Below are positions 15,951-23,845 of a stretch of DNA of 29,777 nt, in pieces. The DNA lies in assembly GCA_045538535.1 (NCBI GenBank), contig JAZSRN010000042.1:1-29777 (forward strand), given 5' to 3'. Each line of letters starts with the position of its first letter. Position 1 is the stretch's first letter. A model generated the notes under the pieces. It saw only the letters and a program-made list of their open reading frames with translations. It did not search any database and was not told the DNA's origin. This DNA comes from RUG14219 sp045538535. Lineage in GTDB: Bacteria; Cyanobacteriota; Vampirovibrionia; Gastranaerophilales; Gastranaerophilaceae. Position numbers and translations under genes: made by a program.

Positions 15951-17081
15951 TTATGGAATTTCGTACGTTGGTTTTGAAGCATTACTTTTAGCTTCAATAT
16001 AATCGTTGTACAAATCATCCAAGTGGACATCGTGACGTTTAACTTTCCAATCAGCGTATCTCCAAGTTTCAACTTCTCCGTTTGGTAAATCGGTATTATT
16101 GAAAATACTTTGAGCTTTGTCACCTTTTGTAAAGGTACCGATATATTTAAGTTCGCCGTTTTCTTTTTGTTCAAACTTATTGATTTTATTACCAACATTT
16201 TGGAACAAGTACGTTTTGAAAGGAACCCAATCCAATTTATTTTCAGGTTTTTCATGCGGATTTCTAGCAGTTTTGACTTGCGCAATCAAACCTTTACCTT
16301 TTGCAATTGAAAATTCTATTCTTGAATACATTTTATCATCATACCAATCTGTAGTTGTATTGTCATAGACTAATGTACCTACAGAAGATTCTCTACCATT
16401 GAACATCAAGTTGTTGACAGAAGTTTCCCATTCATCATAGAATTTCATATTTACAGGAATACCTTTACCAGCAGTGTCTATATCTAAAGTACCAAAATCA
16501 TTAAGAATAGTATCTGCAACTTCAGATTCAAAATTAGGCATTACATAAACTGTATCACCAGGGATATATATAGGTTTGTCAATAAAGATTGTATCTCTAT
16601 CCTCCACCCATAATGTATCAACTTTAACTACAGGTTTATCGACAAACACTGTATCAGGGCCAAACACAATAGTATCTCTAACCATAACGGTATCCGGATC
16701 TTGCGGTACAGGAACCAATTTATCAACATATTGTGTATCTCTTACATACACAGTTTCACCCGGAATATATTCTTTTATGTATACTGTATCACCTTTTTTA
16801 GCAGTATCTACCGGACAACAAATCGGGAAATAATGTTCATGATTAAAATTAACCTCTTTTTCATACAAATCCTCACAAGAAGTCAACGTGCCTGCGGCTA
16901 ACATTGCACCTAATGCATAATTTCTTGCTGAACGAAGTGCTCTGCTTCTTTTTTCTTCAGAAGCTTGCATTTGCTCTAATGTTTGCCATTTTGTATCATT
17001 ATATTTTTGTTCTTTTGATTTTTTACCTTCAAAACCCAAATTATTTTGAGTACTAAAACTGTTAATTGCGTTTACCTGCAT
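15951..17081 (-). CDS. Lineage-type protein with internal lipobox and DTV repeats
   Basis: 376 residues, no known family. The N-terminus (MQVNAINSFSTQNNLGFEGKK) carries the shared tag, then a charged stretch to about residue 53. A hydrophobic run (YALGAMLAAG) ends in L66-T-S-C69, a good lipobox, although the segment before it is unusually long for a lipoprotein signal. Residues about 97-181 hold at least seven copies of a [GPVR]-[DE]-T-[VIL]-x-[VI] unit spaced mostly 8-13 apart, suggesting a beta-rich stalk. The C-terminal domain (190-370) is unrecognised. GGAGG lies 8 bases before the ATG. Surface lipoprotein is plausible but unproven. Confidence 0.75.
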   Translation of the reverse strand: MQVNAINSFSTQNNLGFEGKKSKEQKYNDTKWQTLEQMQASEEKRSRALRSARNYALGAMLAAGTLTSCEDLYEKEVNFNHEHYFPICCPVDTAKKGDTVYIKEYIPGETVYVRDTQYVDKLVPVPQDPDTVMVRDTIVFGPDTVFVDKPVVKVDTLWVEDRDTIFIDKPIYIPGDTVYVMPNFESEVADTILNDFGTLDIDTAGKGIPVNMKFYDEWETSVNNLMFNGRESSVGTLVYDNTTTDWYDDKMYSRIEFSIAKGKGLIAQVKTARNPHEKPENKLDWVPFKTYLFQNVGNKINKFEQKENGELKYIGTFTKGDKAQSIFNNTDLPNGEVETWRYADWKVKRHDVHLDDLYNDYIEAKSNASKPTYEIP

Positions 17082-17236
17082 TGAGGAACCTCCATTTTCT
17101 ACACTTTTACGTGTATATATGAAAAAAGAACATAATTAAAATTGCTAGTTTTTAACAAAATAATTAAGTTCTTTTTAAAATTCATTGATATAATTGAATT
17201 TCAGCCATATATTATAATTTAATATATCTTAATATA

Positions 17237-18265
17237 CTAACGTTCAGCCAATTTTTGACGAACTTTTTCTTCAACTTCTGCCAAAATTTCAGGATTTTCA
17301 GTCAAAAATTCTTTAGCTTTTTCTCTTCCTTGACCAAGCTTTTCATCATTGTAACTAAACCAAGAACCGGCTTTTTTAACGATATCCAAATCAGTTGCAA
17401 CGTCAAGGATATTACCGATTTTACAGATACCTTTACCAAAAATGATATCAAATTCGGCAGTTCTGAAAGGCGGAGCAACTTTATTTTTCAAAACCTTAAC
17501 TCGGACATGGTTTCCGATATCACCATCGTCACCTTTCAAACCTTCTGCACGTCTAATTTCCATACGAACAGAGGCATAATATTTTAGTGCATTACCACCG
17601 GTTGTAGTTTCAGGATTACCATACATAACCCCGATTTTCATTCTCAATTGGTTGATAAAAATAACGGTTGTGTTAGTTTTACCGATTACACCAGTCAATT
17701 TTCTCAAAGCTTTACTCATCAAACGAGCTTGAAGCCCCATTTGTTGGTCTTCCATCGAACCATCGATTTCAGCTTTTGGAACAAGTGCCGCAACCGAATC
17801 GACAACTACAATATCAACCGCACCTGAACGTACGAGTTCTTCTGTAATATCAAGGGCTTGTTCACCGGTATCAGGTTGCGAAATCAACAAATCATCAACT
17901 TGAACACCAAGATTTCTTGCATATTCAGGGTCAAGCGCATGTTCAGCATCAACAAACGCAGCAATACCACCTTTTTTCTGACATTCAGCAACAATATGTT
18001 GTGCAAGAGTAGTTTTTCCGGAACTTTCTGGACCATAGATTTCGATAATACGACCACGCGGAATTCCGCCAACGCCAAGCGCAACATCCAACGCCAATGC
18101 CCCTGTCGGGATTGCATCGACATTAACCGTTGCCTTATCGCCAAGTTTCATAATCGAACCTTTGCCGAAATCTTTTTCAATTTTTTCAATAGCTAACTTG
18201 AGGGCTTTAGCTCTATCTTCAGAACTGCCCGGAATATTTAGTTCTTTTTCTTTTGGAGATGCCAT
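17237..18265 (-). CDS. recA: Recombinase RecA
   Basis: 342 residues, usual length. RecA forms ATP-dependent filaments on single-stranded DNA for recombination and induces SOS by LexA cleavage. Walker A GPESSGKT (78-85), the VDAEHALDPEYARNLGV stretch, Walker B-type VDIVVVDSVAALVPKAEI, loop 1 QMGLQARLMSKALRKLTG and the FINQLRMKIGVMYGNPETTTGG signature are all present. AGGAAA precedes the ATG. It lies 9 bases after a coiled-coil HTH gene and is likely co-transcribed with it. No SOS-box-like site was recognised upstream. No strong hairpin follows. Confidence 0.97.
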   Translation of the reverse strand: MASPKEKELNIPGSSEDRAKALKLAIEKIEKDFGKGSIMKLGDKATVNVDAIPTGALALDVALGVGGIPRGRIIEIYGPESSGKTTLAQHIVAECQKKGGIAAFVDAEHALDPEYARNLGVQVDDLLISQPDTGEQALDITEELVRSGAVDIVVVDSVAALVPKAEIDGSMEDQQMGLQARLMSKALRKLTGVIGKTNTTVIFINQLRMKIGVMYGNPETTTGGNALKYYASVRMEIRRAEGLKGDDGDIGNHVRVKVLKNKVAPPFRTAEFDIIFGKGICKIGNILDVATDLDIVKKAGSWFSYNDEKLGQGREKAKEFLTENPEILAEVEEKVRQKLAER

Positions 18266-18274
18266 TTTAATTTC

Positions 18275-18787
18275 CTATTCCCAAACGTGATGTTCTTTTT
18301 TCTTATACAAACCAAAACCTACTGATTTGTAACAAGTAACTTCATTTTTCAATTGATAAATTTCTTTGTTCAAATCAATAATTTTTTGTCTTAATGTTTC
18401 GTTATCAGTTTTGCAACGAATAAGCTCAACAACAACTTCGTCCATACCTTCAAGCTTTTCATCAATAACTTTACCGATTTTATCAGACAAAGTTTGTTCC
18501 ATATTTTTCAAAGAACTCAAAATACTTGCAACAGCAGAAGAATGTTTGCCAGATACAACCGGCACTTCAGATGCTTTTACAATAGGGTTTTTAACATTTT
18601 TTTGTGCTTGAACACGACGAAGATGTTTTACTTCATCGTATGAAAAATATGTTTGACCTTTGCTATTTTTTTTAGGCAAAATAGAAGCGTGACGACACAA
18701 CTCAACAATCTCTTTGTTGTCCGCTTTCAAAATATCACGTACTTCTTGTGGTGATAAAGTTTTTTCTTTTAACTTTTCTTTTAGCAT
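18275..18787 (-). CDS. Helix-turn-helix/coiled-coil protein upstream of recA
   Basis: 170 residues. The N-terminus (about 10-60) resembles a MerR-like winged helix: LSPQEVRDILKADNKEIVELCRHASI, then YFSYDEVKHLRRVQ. After a Ser/Val-rich linker, residues about 85-150 form a coiled coil (NMEQTLSDKIGKVIDEKLEGM ... LRQKIIDLNKEIYQLKNEV), ending in a short aromatic tail (GFGLYKKKEHHVWE). GAGGG lies 8 bases before the ATG. Its place as first gene of a recA operon suggests a DNA-linked role, possibly autoregulation, but no family name can be given with confidence. Confidence 0.8.
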   Translation of the reverse strand: MLKEKLKEKTLSPQEVRDILKADNKEIVELCRHASILPKKNSKGQTYFSYDEVKHLRRVQAQKNVKNPIVKASEVPVVSGKHSSAVASILSSLKNMEQTLSDKIGKVIDEKLEGMDEVVVELIRCKTDNETLRQKIIDLNKEIYQLKNEVTCYKSVGFGLYKKKEHHVWE

Positions 18788-18819
18788 ATTTATATATCCC
18801 TCAAAATTTCCCCAATTAT

Positions 18820-18848
18820 ATTCTATTTTATATATATCAAAAAGACAA
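18820..18848 (-). promoter_or_regulatory. Candidate promoter of the HTH-recA operon
   Basis: Minus strand TTGTCT (18843-18848), 17-base spacer, TAGAAT (18820-18825). An overlapping TATAAT 2 bases further downstream lacks a well-placed -35. The surroundings are very AT-rich. Confidence 0.45.
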
Positions 18849-18965
18849 ATTTATTTCTATATGTTGTAACATTGATTAACATTTTAAAAACAAAATGCCC
18901 ATATAGCAAAATTTTTGATTTAAATTTTAGATTTATGCTCAATTGATTAAATTATAGAAACATTT

Positions 18966-20072
18966 TTATATCAAAAACTTTCCATTTTCATAAATCAAAA
19001 CATCATCGGCATATATTTTTCCGCCTTGTTTCATCCCTTTTATCATATCCCAATGCAAACCGGAAACATTTTTCCCACCGGTTTCAGGATAAGATGCGCC
19101 GACAGCCATGTGAATTGACCCACCGATTTTTTCATCAAACAATATATTGCCCGTTACATCTTGGACTTCGTCATTCGTACCGATTGCAATTTCTCCGATA
19201 CCTTTAGAACCTTCATCCATATTAAACATAGCGTCTAAATAATCTTTTCCGGTTTCTGCCTCAAATTTTACAATTTGACCGTTTTCAATCCATAAGTGCA
19301 CTCCGGTTGCACAATTTCCTCTATAGTTTTGCGGGAAATCAAAATATATTTCGCCGTTTATGCCATCTTCAACCGGAGATGTAAAAACTTCACCATCCGG
19401 ATAATTATTCAAACCTGAACAACTAATCCATTTTCTACCTTCGACATTAAAGGTAATGTCTGTTTTGTCACCCACAACTCTAAGGACTTTTACATTGTTT
19501 AAATAATTTGCCCATTTAATTTGTTTTTCATCAAGTTCTTTAAGTTTCGCCACCGGGTCATCTAAATCCAAATAACAAGATTTAAACAAAAATTCAGAAT
19601 ATTCATCCAAAGACATTTTAGCTTCTTGCGCAAGTGCATGAGTCGGAACATCTGCAACAACCCATCTGGCTTCACCTTTTGCCGAACGAGAAAGTAAAAG
19701 TTCAGACAAATGTTTTGTTGCTTTACCTCTTCGAGCCAATTTTTCTAAAGGTGCGCGACTCATAGATTTTGTATTCAAAGGTGCACCAATCGAAATAAAT
19801 ACATCGGCTTTTTCATATTCAAGCTCAGTTATAGGGTCAACGTAATCTAATTGTTCATCAGAAGCATATTTTAGATAAATCCCATTAAGTTCACCTATCG
19901 GAGTGCGAACCAAAGCATTTCCGCCACGCTCAATTACTCTTTTGTAAACCGCTCTGATAAGTTCTTTTGCATATTCACTTTCTGAACGAATAATTACTAA
20001 ATCACCCTTTTGCACATTTGTTGAATAATCAACCAATACCTCAGCGTATTTATCCCAAATTGTTTTTTGCAT
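18966..20072 (-). CDS. M29 family aminopeptidase
   Basis: 368 residues of the M29 (AmpS/PepS/aminopeptidase T) family: cytoplasmic, two-metal aminopeptidases with broad specificity. Likely metal ligands are in place: E228 (DGEVFTSPVED), E294 (GEIAIGTN), H321 (GGSIHMAVGASYPETGG), H340 and D342 (GLHWDMIKGM). The N-terminal half follows the family (KGDLVIIRSESEYAKELIRAVY). It is 11 bases downstream of lpxA and probably shares its transcript, an association with no obvious functional logic. No terminator is evident in the following 178 AT-rich bases. Confidence 0.93.
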   Translation of the reverse strand: MQKTIWDKYAEVLVDYSTNVQKGDLVIIRSESEYAKELIRAVYKRVIERGGNALVRTPIGELNGIYLKYASDEQLDYVDPITELEYEKADVFISIGAPLNTKSMSRAPLEKLARRGKATKHLSELLLSRSAKGEARWVVADVPTHALAQEAKMSLDEYSEFLFKSCYLDLDDPVAKLKELDEKQIKWANYLNNVKVLRVVGDKTDITFNVEGRKWISCSGLNNYPDGEVFTSPVEDGINGEIYFDFPQNYRGNCATGVHLWIENGQIVKFEAETGKDYLDAMFNMDEGSKGIGEIAIGTNDEVQDVTGNILFDEKIGGSIHMAVGASYPETGGKNVSGLHWDMIKGMKQGGKIYADDVLIYENGKFLI

Positions 20073-20083
20073 TACAAATTCTC

Positions 20084-20887
20084 CTAATCTTCCAACGCAC
20101 CATGACCTGATTTGTGTGATTTTAACAATACACCACGTTGAGAAGACTTGATAAATTCAATCATTTTTTCAATATATTCATTCATAGGAATTTCAGCTTT
20201 AATTTTTTCAATAGCTTGAGTTGTATTATATTGTTTATCTATCAAAAGCTTAAATGCTTTATGAATATCATTGCGCACATCTTGAGAAACTCCTCTTCTG
20301 CGCAAAGCAACAACATTCAAACCACTTGGAACCGGCGGACGCCCTTCACCTTTCGAATAAGGCAAGATATCTTGACGACTTGCAGAAAATCCTGAAACTA
20401 TCGCCATATCACCAATTCTAATATTTTGATGGAATACACTCATACCGCCAACAAAAGCACCAAAACCAACATGAACATGACCACCTAAAGTTACAAGGTT
20501 TGCCAAAATAACTTCATCTTCTAAAACACAATTGTGCGCAACGTGCGAACCAACCATTAACAAACATTTGTTACCTATTCTTGTTGTAAAATCACCACAA
20601 GCCGCACCTCTGTGAATAGTTACATTTTCTTTTATGATAGTACCGTTACCAATAACAACTTTTGTTTCTTCACCTTTATAACCCAAATCTTGAGGCTCTG
20701 AACCAATTGTTGCAAATGGAGAAATCGTACAATTTTCACCAATTTCCGCAAATTCAATATGCGCATTTGAAATAACTCTTGTTTTACTACCAATTTTTAC
20801 ATTTTCACCGATTACAACATACGGCCCAATAATTGCATCCTCCGCAATTTGCGCCGATGGGTGAATAATTGCTGTCTTATCTATCAT
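20084..20887 (-). CDS. lpxA: Acyl-ACP--UDP-N-acetylglucosamine O-acyltransferase LpxA
   Basis: 267 residues. First step of lipid A synthesis: transfers an acyl chain from ACP to UDP-GlcNAc. A left-handed beta helix of hexapeptide repeats runs from IHPSAQIAEDAIIGPYVVIG to about residue 185. H118 in SHVAHNC corresponds to the catalytic histidine of the E. coli HIAHD motif. GLNVVALRRRGV matches the GVNIEGLKRRG nucleotide-binding stretch, followed by the usual helical C-terminus. The presence of lpxA argues for an outer membrane with lipid A. AGAGAGGAAA precedes the ATG, and a TATAAT lies at 20918-20923 on the minus strand with a poor -35. Confidence 0.95.
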   Translation of the reverse strand: MIDKTAIIHPSAQIAEDAIIGPYVVIGENVKIGSKTRVISNAHIEFAEIGENCTISPFATIGSEPQDLGYKGEETKVVIGNGTIIKENVTIHRGAACGDFTTRIGNKCLLMVGSHVAHNCVLEDEVILANLVTLGGHVHVGFGAFVGGMSVFHQNIRIGDMAIVSGFSASRQDILPYSKGEGRPPVPSGLNVVALRRRGVSQDVRNDIHKAFKLLIDKQYNTTQAIEKIKAEIPMNEYIEKMIEFIKSSQRGVLLKSHKSGHGALED

Positions 20888-20956
20888 AAAATTTCCTCTC
20901 TTCTATACTATTAGTAAATTATAGTACAAATTTAAAAGATATTGAGAATTTTAATA

Positions 20957-22558
20957 TTATTTTAATATGAAACCATGAAATTTGACCGCATCATCAAATG
21001 CATCATCCAAAGCATCATTTACAATATCAATAAGCGTTTGATTTTTTGACTCAACAGCATTTGATGCAATTACAATAAAATCCCGTTGTGCTTCTTCCGT
21101 TGTTTGAACTCTATAACCTTTGCCGCCTTCACCTAAATTTAATCTAATAATCAATTTTAACAAAGCTTCAAACTCGTTTTCTTTTTGAGATTTTTTATGT
21201 TTTGGAAGATTATCCAATTCGTCAACTATTCTAAACAAAGCCAATTGATAAGTATCCGCCATAACATTTTGAAGGCCTTCTATATTTGTATATTGTTTAA
21301 GAATTTCGTTACTTGCGTCATCAATATAACTCGTTTCTAAAAACGGGTTAAAATGAGTATAAATATCTAATTTGCCAGATTGTAAACCAGCTTTCTTTTC
21401 TACAAAATCAGCTATTTGACTTGGTGTTGTTTTAAGTGTGTAGAAAGTTTCATTTTCTTGTTTAACTTTTTTCCACGCAAATTCCATATTTTTTGAAAAA
21501 GATTTTTTTGCCCATTCATTTGCACCCCAAAATTCTCTCATAGCACGAGCTTGTGCCTTTGGAAGAGTAGACGGAGATTCCAATTCTTTATCTGCAAAAT
21601 CTTTAAAACCTTTCATTTTCATAAATTTTGAAAGAGCGCTTTTAATTCTGTCCGCGCCAAAAACGTTCCAGGCTTTTTTGGCTACGCGACTCATAATTTT
21701 GGCTTGGTCGGGATTATCAGCAAAATAAGCTCGTTGTCTTAAAGACATATCGTACAAAACTTCAGGATGATTTTGATAATGTCTGAGCAAACCTTCGGAA
21801 ATATGTTTTTTCTCTTCCGCAGTTCTTGGCCCACGTTTTATATGTACAGGTTCCCCAGCTGCTTGAGCTTTTCTGTCAAGAGTTTCCAACCTCTTGGCGG
21901 TCATTTCACTTGTCAAACGCTGATTATATTCTGGGTCAGAGAATTTCAAAACATGTCCGTAATTAGGATCAACACGCGGAATATTAAGTTTTTTCATTGT
22001 ATGATACAAATCCACATCACCAGCATATTTTTTCAAATCAGTAGTGGAAAAACCATCTGCCCAATAAAGTTTTAGCAACTGCAATGACAAATCTTCTTCC
22101 TTATCGAAAAATTCACTTTCTCCATTTTTAACCTTGTCCATAAAAGAACCTTTAGAAAATGTTACTTCATCATCAGAAAGAACATCTTTAAACTCAGGGA
22201 ATTTCTTTTTAGCCTCCGCAAGCGTAAAACAATCTTTCAATCCTTCATAAAATTTTTTGTGAATAGCGATAAGGGTTTCGCCAGCCTTGTTGCCTTCTTC
22301 AAGAATCATACCAGCCCACTCACGAATTTGTGGCGGATATATAGAAAGTCCTTTTTGTGCAGCATGCCTATCTAAATTCGCAATTGTTTCGGCAAGATTA
22401 AGACTATATCCACCCGTAAACGCTAGATATTGCTGAGTTGAAGGCAGTTGGGCAAACTCATTTTTTGGGGAATTTTCATCAGAATTTTGGATTTTATTTT
22501 TGGTATAATTTTTGTTTTGAACATTAAAAACTTTTGGGGTAATAGAGTGAATTTCCAT
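20957..22558 (-). CDS. Lineage-type protein with N-terminal AFTGG motif and NUMOD3-like segment
   Basis: 533 residues. The N-terminal 44 residues are Asn/Lys/Gln-rich and lead into YLAFTGGYSLNL (44-55), the clearest copy of the tag. The body is helical and charged. Residues about 243-262 (GPRTAEEKKHISEGLLRHYQ), followed by related short helices (MSLRQRAYFADNPDQAKIMS), resemble NUMOD3, a small DNA-binding helix module seen next to homing-nuclease domains. No GIY-YIG or HNH catalytic motif is visible. No signal peptide or membrane helix. AAGGAAG lies 4-5 bases before the ATG. Real gene; function unknown, DNA binding possible. Confidence 0.75.
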   Translation of the reverse strand: MEIHSITPKVFNVQNKNYTKNKIQNSDENSPKNEFAQLPSTQQYLAFTGGYSLNLAETIANLDRHAAQKGLSIYPPQIREWAGMILEEGNKAGETLIAIHKKFYEGLKDCFTLAEAKKKFPEFKDVLSDDEVTFSKGSFMDKVKNGESEFFDKEEDLSLQLLKLYWADGFSTTDLKKYAGDVDLYHTMKKLNIPRVDPNYGHVLKFSDPEYNQRLTSEMTAKRLETLDRKAQAAGEPVHIKRGPRTAEEKKHISEGLLRHYQNHPEVLYDMSLRQRAYFADNPDQAKIMSRVAKKAWNVFGADRIKSALSKFMKMKGFKDFADKELESPSTLPKAQARAMREFWGANEWAKKSFSKNMEFAWKKVKQENETFYTLKTTPSQIADFVEKKAGLQSGKLDIYTHFNPFLETSYIDDASNEILKQYTNIEGLQNVMADTYQLALFRIVDELDNLPKHKKSQKENEFEALLKLIIRLNLGEGGKGYRVQTTEEAQRDFIVIASNAVESKNQTLIDIVNDALDDAFDDAVKFHGFILK

Positions 22559-22673
22559 AAGACTTCCTTAAATTTATTAGCTATAGGAATAAAATTTAAA
22601 CAATAAAAAAATTGCGTTTTAAAACAGTTTTGTTTACAAATTTTATAATTTTACAAAAAGACAGTACAAGGTA

Positions 22674-22702
22674 TTGATTTTAAATTTTTTTTATATTAGA
22701 GT
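22674..22702 (+). promoter_or_regulatory. Candidate promoter for the tRNA-Ile locus
   Basis: TTGATT (22674-22679), 17-base spacer, TAGAGT (22697-22702). It would transcribe the partial tRNA copy and then the true tRNA. The rest of 22559-22753 shows only AT-rich sequence. Confidence 0.35.
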
Positions 22703-22753
22703 AGTATTTGTGAGCAATCAAAAGCCGAATATAGCGTTAAAGGTTGTTTGCAA

Positions 22754-22856
22754 GATTATGGGCTGCTAGCTCAGGTGGTTAGAGCACTCTGCCGAACAAA
22801 ACGATTTGAGTATCGTTTTGTGAGAGGCCTGATAAGGGTCTCAAATGCTCAAGGTG
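22754..22856 (+). pseudogene. Broken partial copy of tRNA-Ile with hairpin insertion
   Basis: Bases 22754-22785 repeat exactly the 32 bases at 22896-22927, covering 6 leader bases, the acceptor 5' strand and the D arm of the tRNA-Ile gene. The sequence then diverges into a perfect 10-bp hairpin (22796-22805 with 22812-22821), after which CCTGATAAGGGT (22828-22839) repeats the anticodon arm of the true gene. No T arm or acceptor 3' strand follows, so it cannot fold as a tRNA. It looks like a duplication scar, or possibly a tRNA-like RNA element. Confidence 0.75.
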
Positions 22857-22901
22857 AAAATTAAATATATTTGTGTTATTGTAAAGATAGCATTTGATTA
22901 T

Positions 22902-22977
<76 letters not shown>

Positions 22978-22978
<1 letters not shown>

Positions 22979-23013
22979 TAAAGGACAGGATGAAAAATTA
23001 TCCTGTCCTTTAT
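22978..23013 (+). terminator. Hairpin after tRNA-Ile
   Basis: A perfect 14-bp stem (ATAAAGGACAGGAT / ATCCTGTCCTTTAT, loop of 8) begins at the last base of the CCA end. The following T-rich tract is interrupted. It likely terminates the tRNA and may help set its 3' end. Confidence 0.75.
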
Positions 23014-23053
23014 AGTTTATTATTGAATTTTAGCGAGTTAGAGATTTGCAAAA

Positions 23054-23356
23054 TCAAGCAACTTTTAGGGTATAGCCGAGTTCTTTAAGAACTTTTAAAA
23101 CCGTGTCAAATTGTGGTGTAACTTCACCATTGAATATTGCATACAAATTACTTCTTGAAATACCTGTTTTGCGTGAAAGATTTGAAATATTATCTTTTGC
23201 TCTGACAACATATTCCAATGAACGCACAAAAGCATTAAGATTACCGTTTTGCAAATATTCTTCCAAATTCAAAGATAACCACTCTTTTATATCGTCTTCT
23301 GTTTTTAATTCATTTGCTATCATGCCTGATAGGTCAAAATCTTTTATGTTTTTCAT
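23054..23356 (-). CDS. HI1420-type antitoxin with XRE HTH (module 1)
   Basis: 100 residues of the HI1420 addiction-module antidote family: N-terminal segment (DDIKEWLSLNLEEYLQNGNLNAFVRSLEYVVRAKDNI) then a helix-turn-helix (LSRKTGISRSNLYAIFNGEVTPQFDTVLKVLKELG). It should neutralise a RelE-fold toxin and repress its own promoter. AAAGGAAA precedes the ATG. The toxin gene just upstream is frameshifted, so this antitoxin is apparently orphaned yet intact. It is a clear paralogue of the antitoxin at 24026-24331 and may still cross-regulate or cross-protect. Confidence 0.9.
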   Translation of the reverse strand: MKNIKDFDLSGMIANELKTEDDIKEWLSLNLEEYLQNGNLNAFVRSLEYVVRAKDNISNLSRKTGISRSNLYAIFNGEVTPQFDTVLKVLKELGYTLKVA

Positions 23357-23357
23357 T

Positions 23358-23676
23358 TTATTTTCCTTTCAATTGGTTTATGATGTCTTGTGCCTTTTTA
23401 ATATCTTTTGCTTGTGATTTTTTATCACCACCATTTATAAGTAAAACAATAGTATTATTTTCAAATGTGTAATACTCTGTATCCAGAACCAAAGTTAAAT
23501 CTCAGTTCATACAAAAAATCGTCAAGTTGTTTGTAATCACCAAAGTTGCCGTCTTTCAATCGGTCAAATCTTAACAAAATACGTTTTCTTGCAGTTCCGT
23601 CTAAAGATTTTAACCAATCTTTGATAGGTTCTTTACCGTTATCGTCTATATAATTTGATATAGAATATTCTTCCAT
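23358..23676 (-). pseudogene. Frameshifted HI1419/RelE-like toxin (module 1)
   Basis: From ATG 23676 the protein reads as a phage Gp49-like/HI1419 RelE-fold toxin (EYSISNYIDDNGKEPIKDWLKSLDG ... LYELRFNFGSGYRVLHI), then hits a stop at 23461. Moving one frame restores the expected ending YYTFENNTIVLLINGGDK and continues to a TAA at 23358-23360, 1 base before the antitoxin ATG. The intact paralogue at 24328-24651 has GYRIYYTEIDNVIVLLINGGDK at the same place. The difference equals a 2-base deletion (or 1-base insertion) after GYRV, near 23480. It could be an inactivated toxin or a sequencing error. Confidence 0.85.
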
Positions 23677-23682
23677 ACTATT

Positions 23683-23711
23683 ATTGTACCAAATATAGTA
23701 CACATTGTCAA
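23683..23711 (-). promoter_or_regulatory. Promoter of toxin-antitoxin module 1 (leaderless layout)
   Basis: Minus strand perfect TTGACA (23706-23711), 17-base spacer, TACAAT (23683-23688). The toxin ATG begins seven bases after the -10 box, where transcription should start, so the mRNA would have no leader. No ribosome-binding site is present. Apparent upstream start codons lie between the two boxes. Confidence 0.8.
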
Positions 23712-23762
23712 GTACAAGTTACTTTTTATACTTCAAATCACAAAATACTAAAAAATCTGAAT

Positions 23763-23826
23763 ACTGAACTGAAACCCTAAAACTAGACAAAGTAAAAAAA
23801 AGTCGGTTTTAGGGTTTCAGTTCAGT
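23763..23826. repeat. 21-bp perfect inverted repeat
   Basis: Arms 23763-23783 and 23806-23826 are exact reverse complements (core ACTGAAACCCTAAAA) with a 22-base loop. On the plus strand TCTTTTTT follows about 6 bases after the right arm, so it may terminate transcription, but no plus-strand gene precedes it except the distant tRNA. It could equally be a small mobile-element (MITE-like) remnant; no target duplication was seen. Confidence 0.75.
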
Positions 23827-23845
23827 CAGGGGTCTTTTTTATTTG

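Noticed and set aside
15881..16285. Second open frame on the minus strand inside the DTV-repeat gene
   Set aside because: It overlaps a gene with a good start and terminator and encodes a low-complexity K/L/N-rich sequence; out-of-frame shadow.
22754..22856. Second functional tRNA-Ile or intron-bearing tRNA
   Set aside because: No T arm or acceptor 3' strand follows the hairpin, so removing the hairpin does not yield a cloverleaf.
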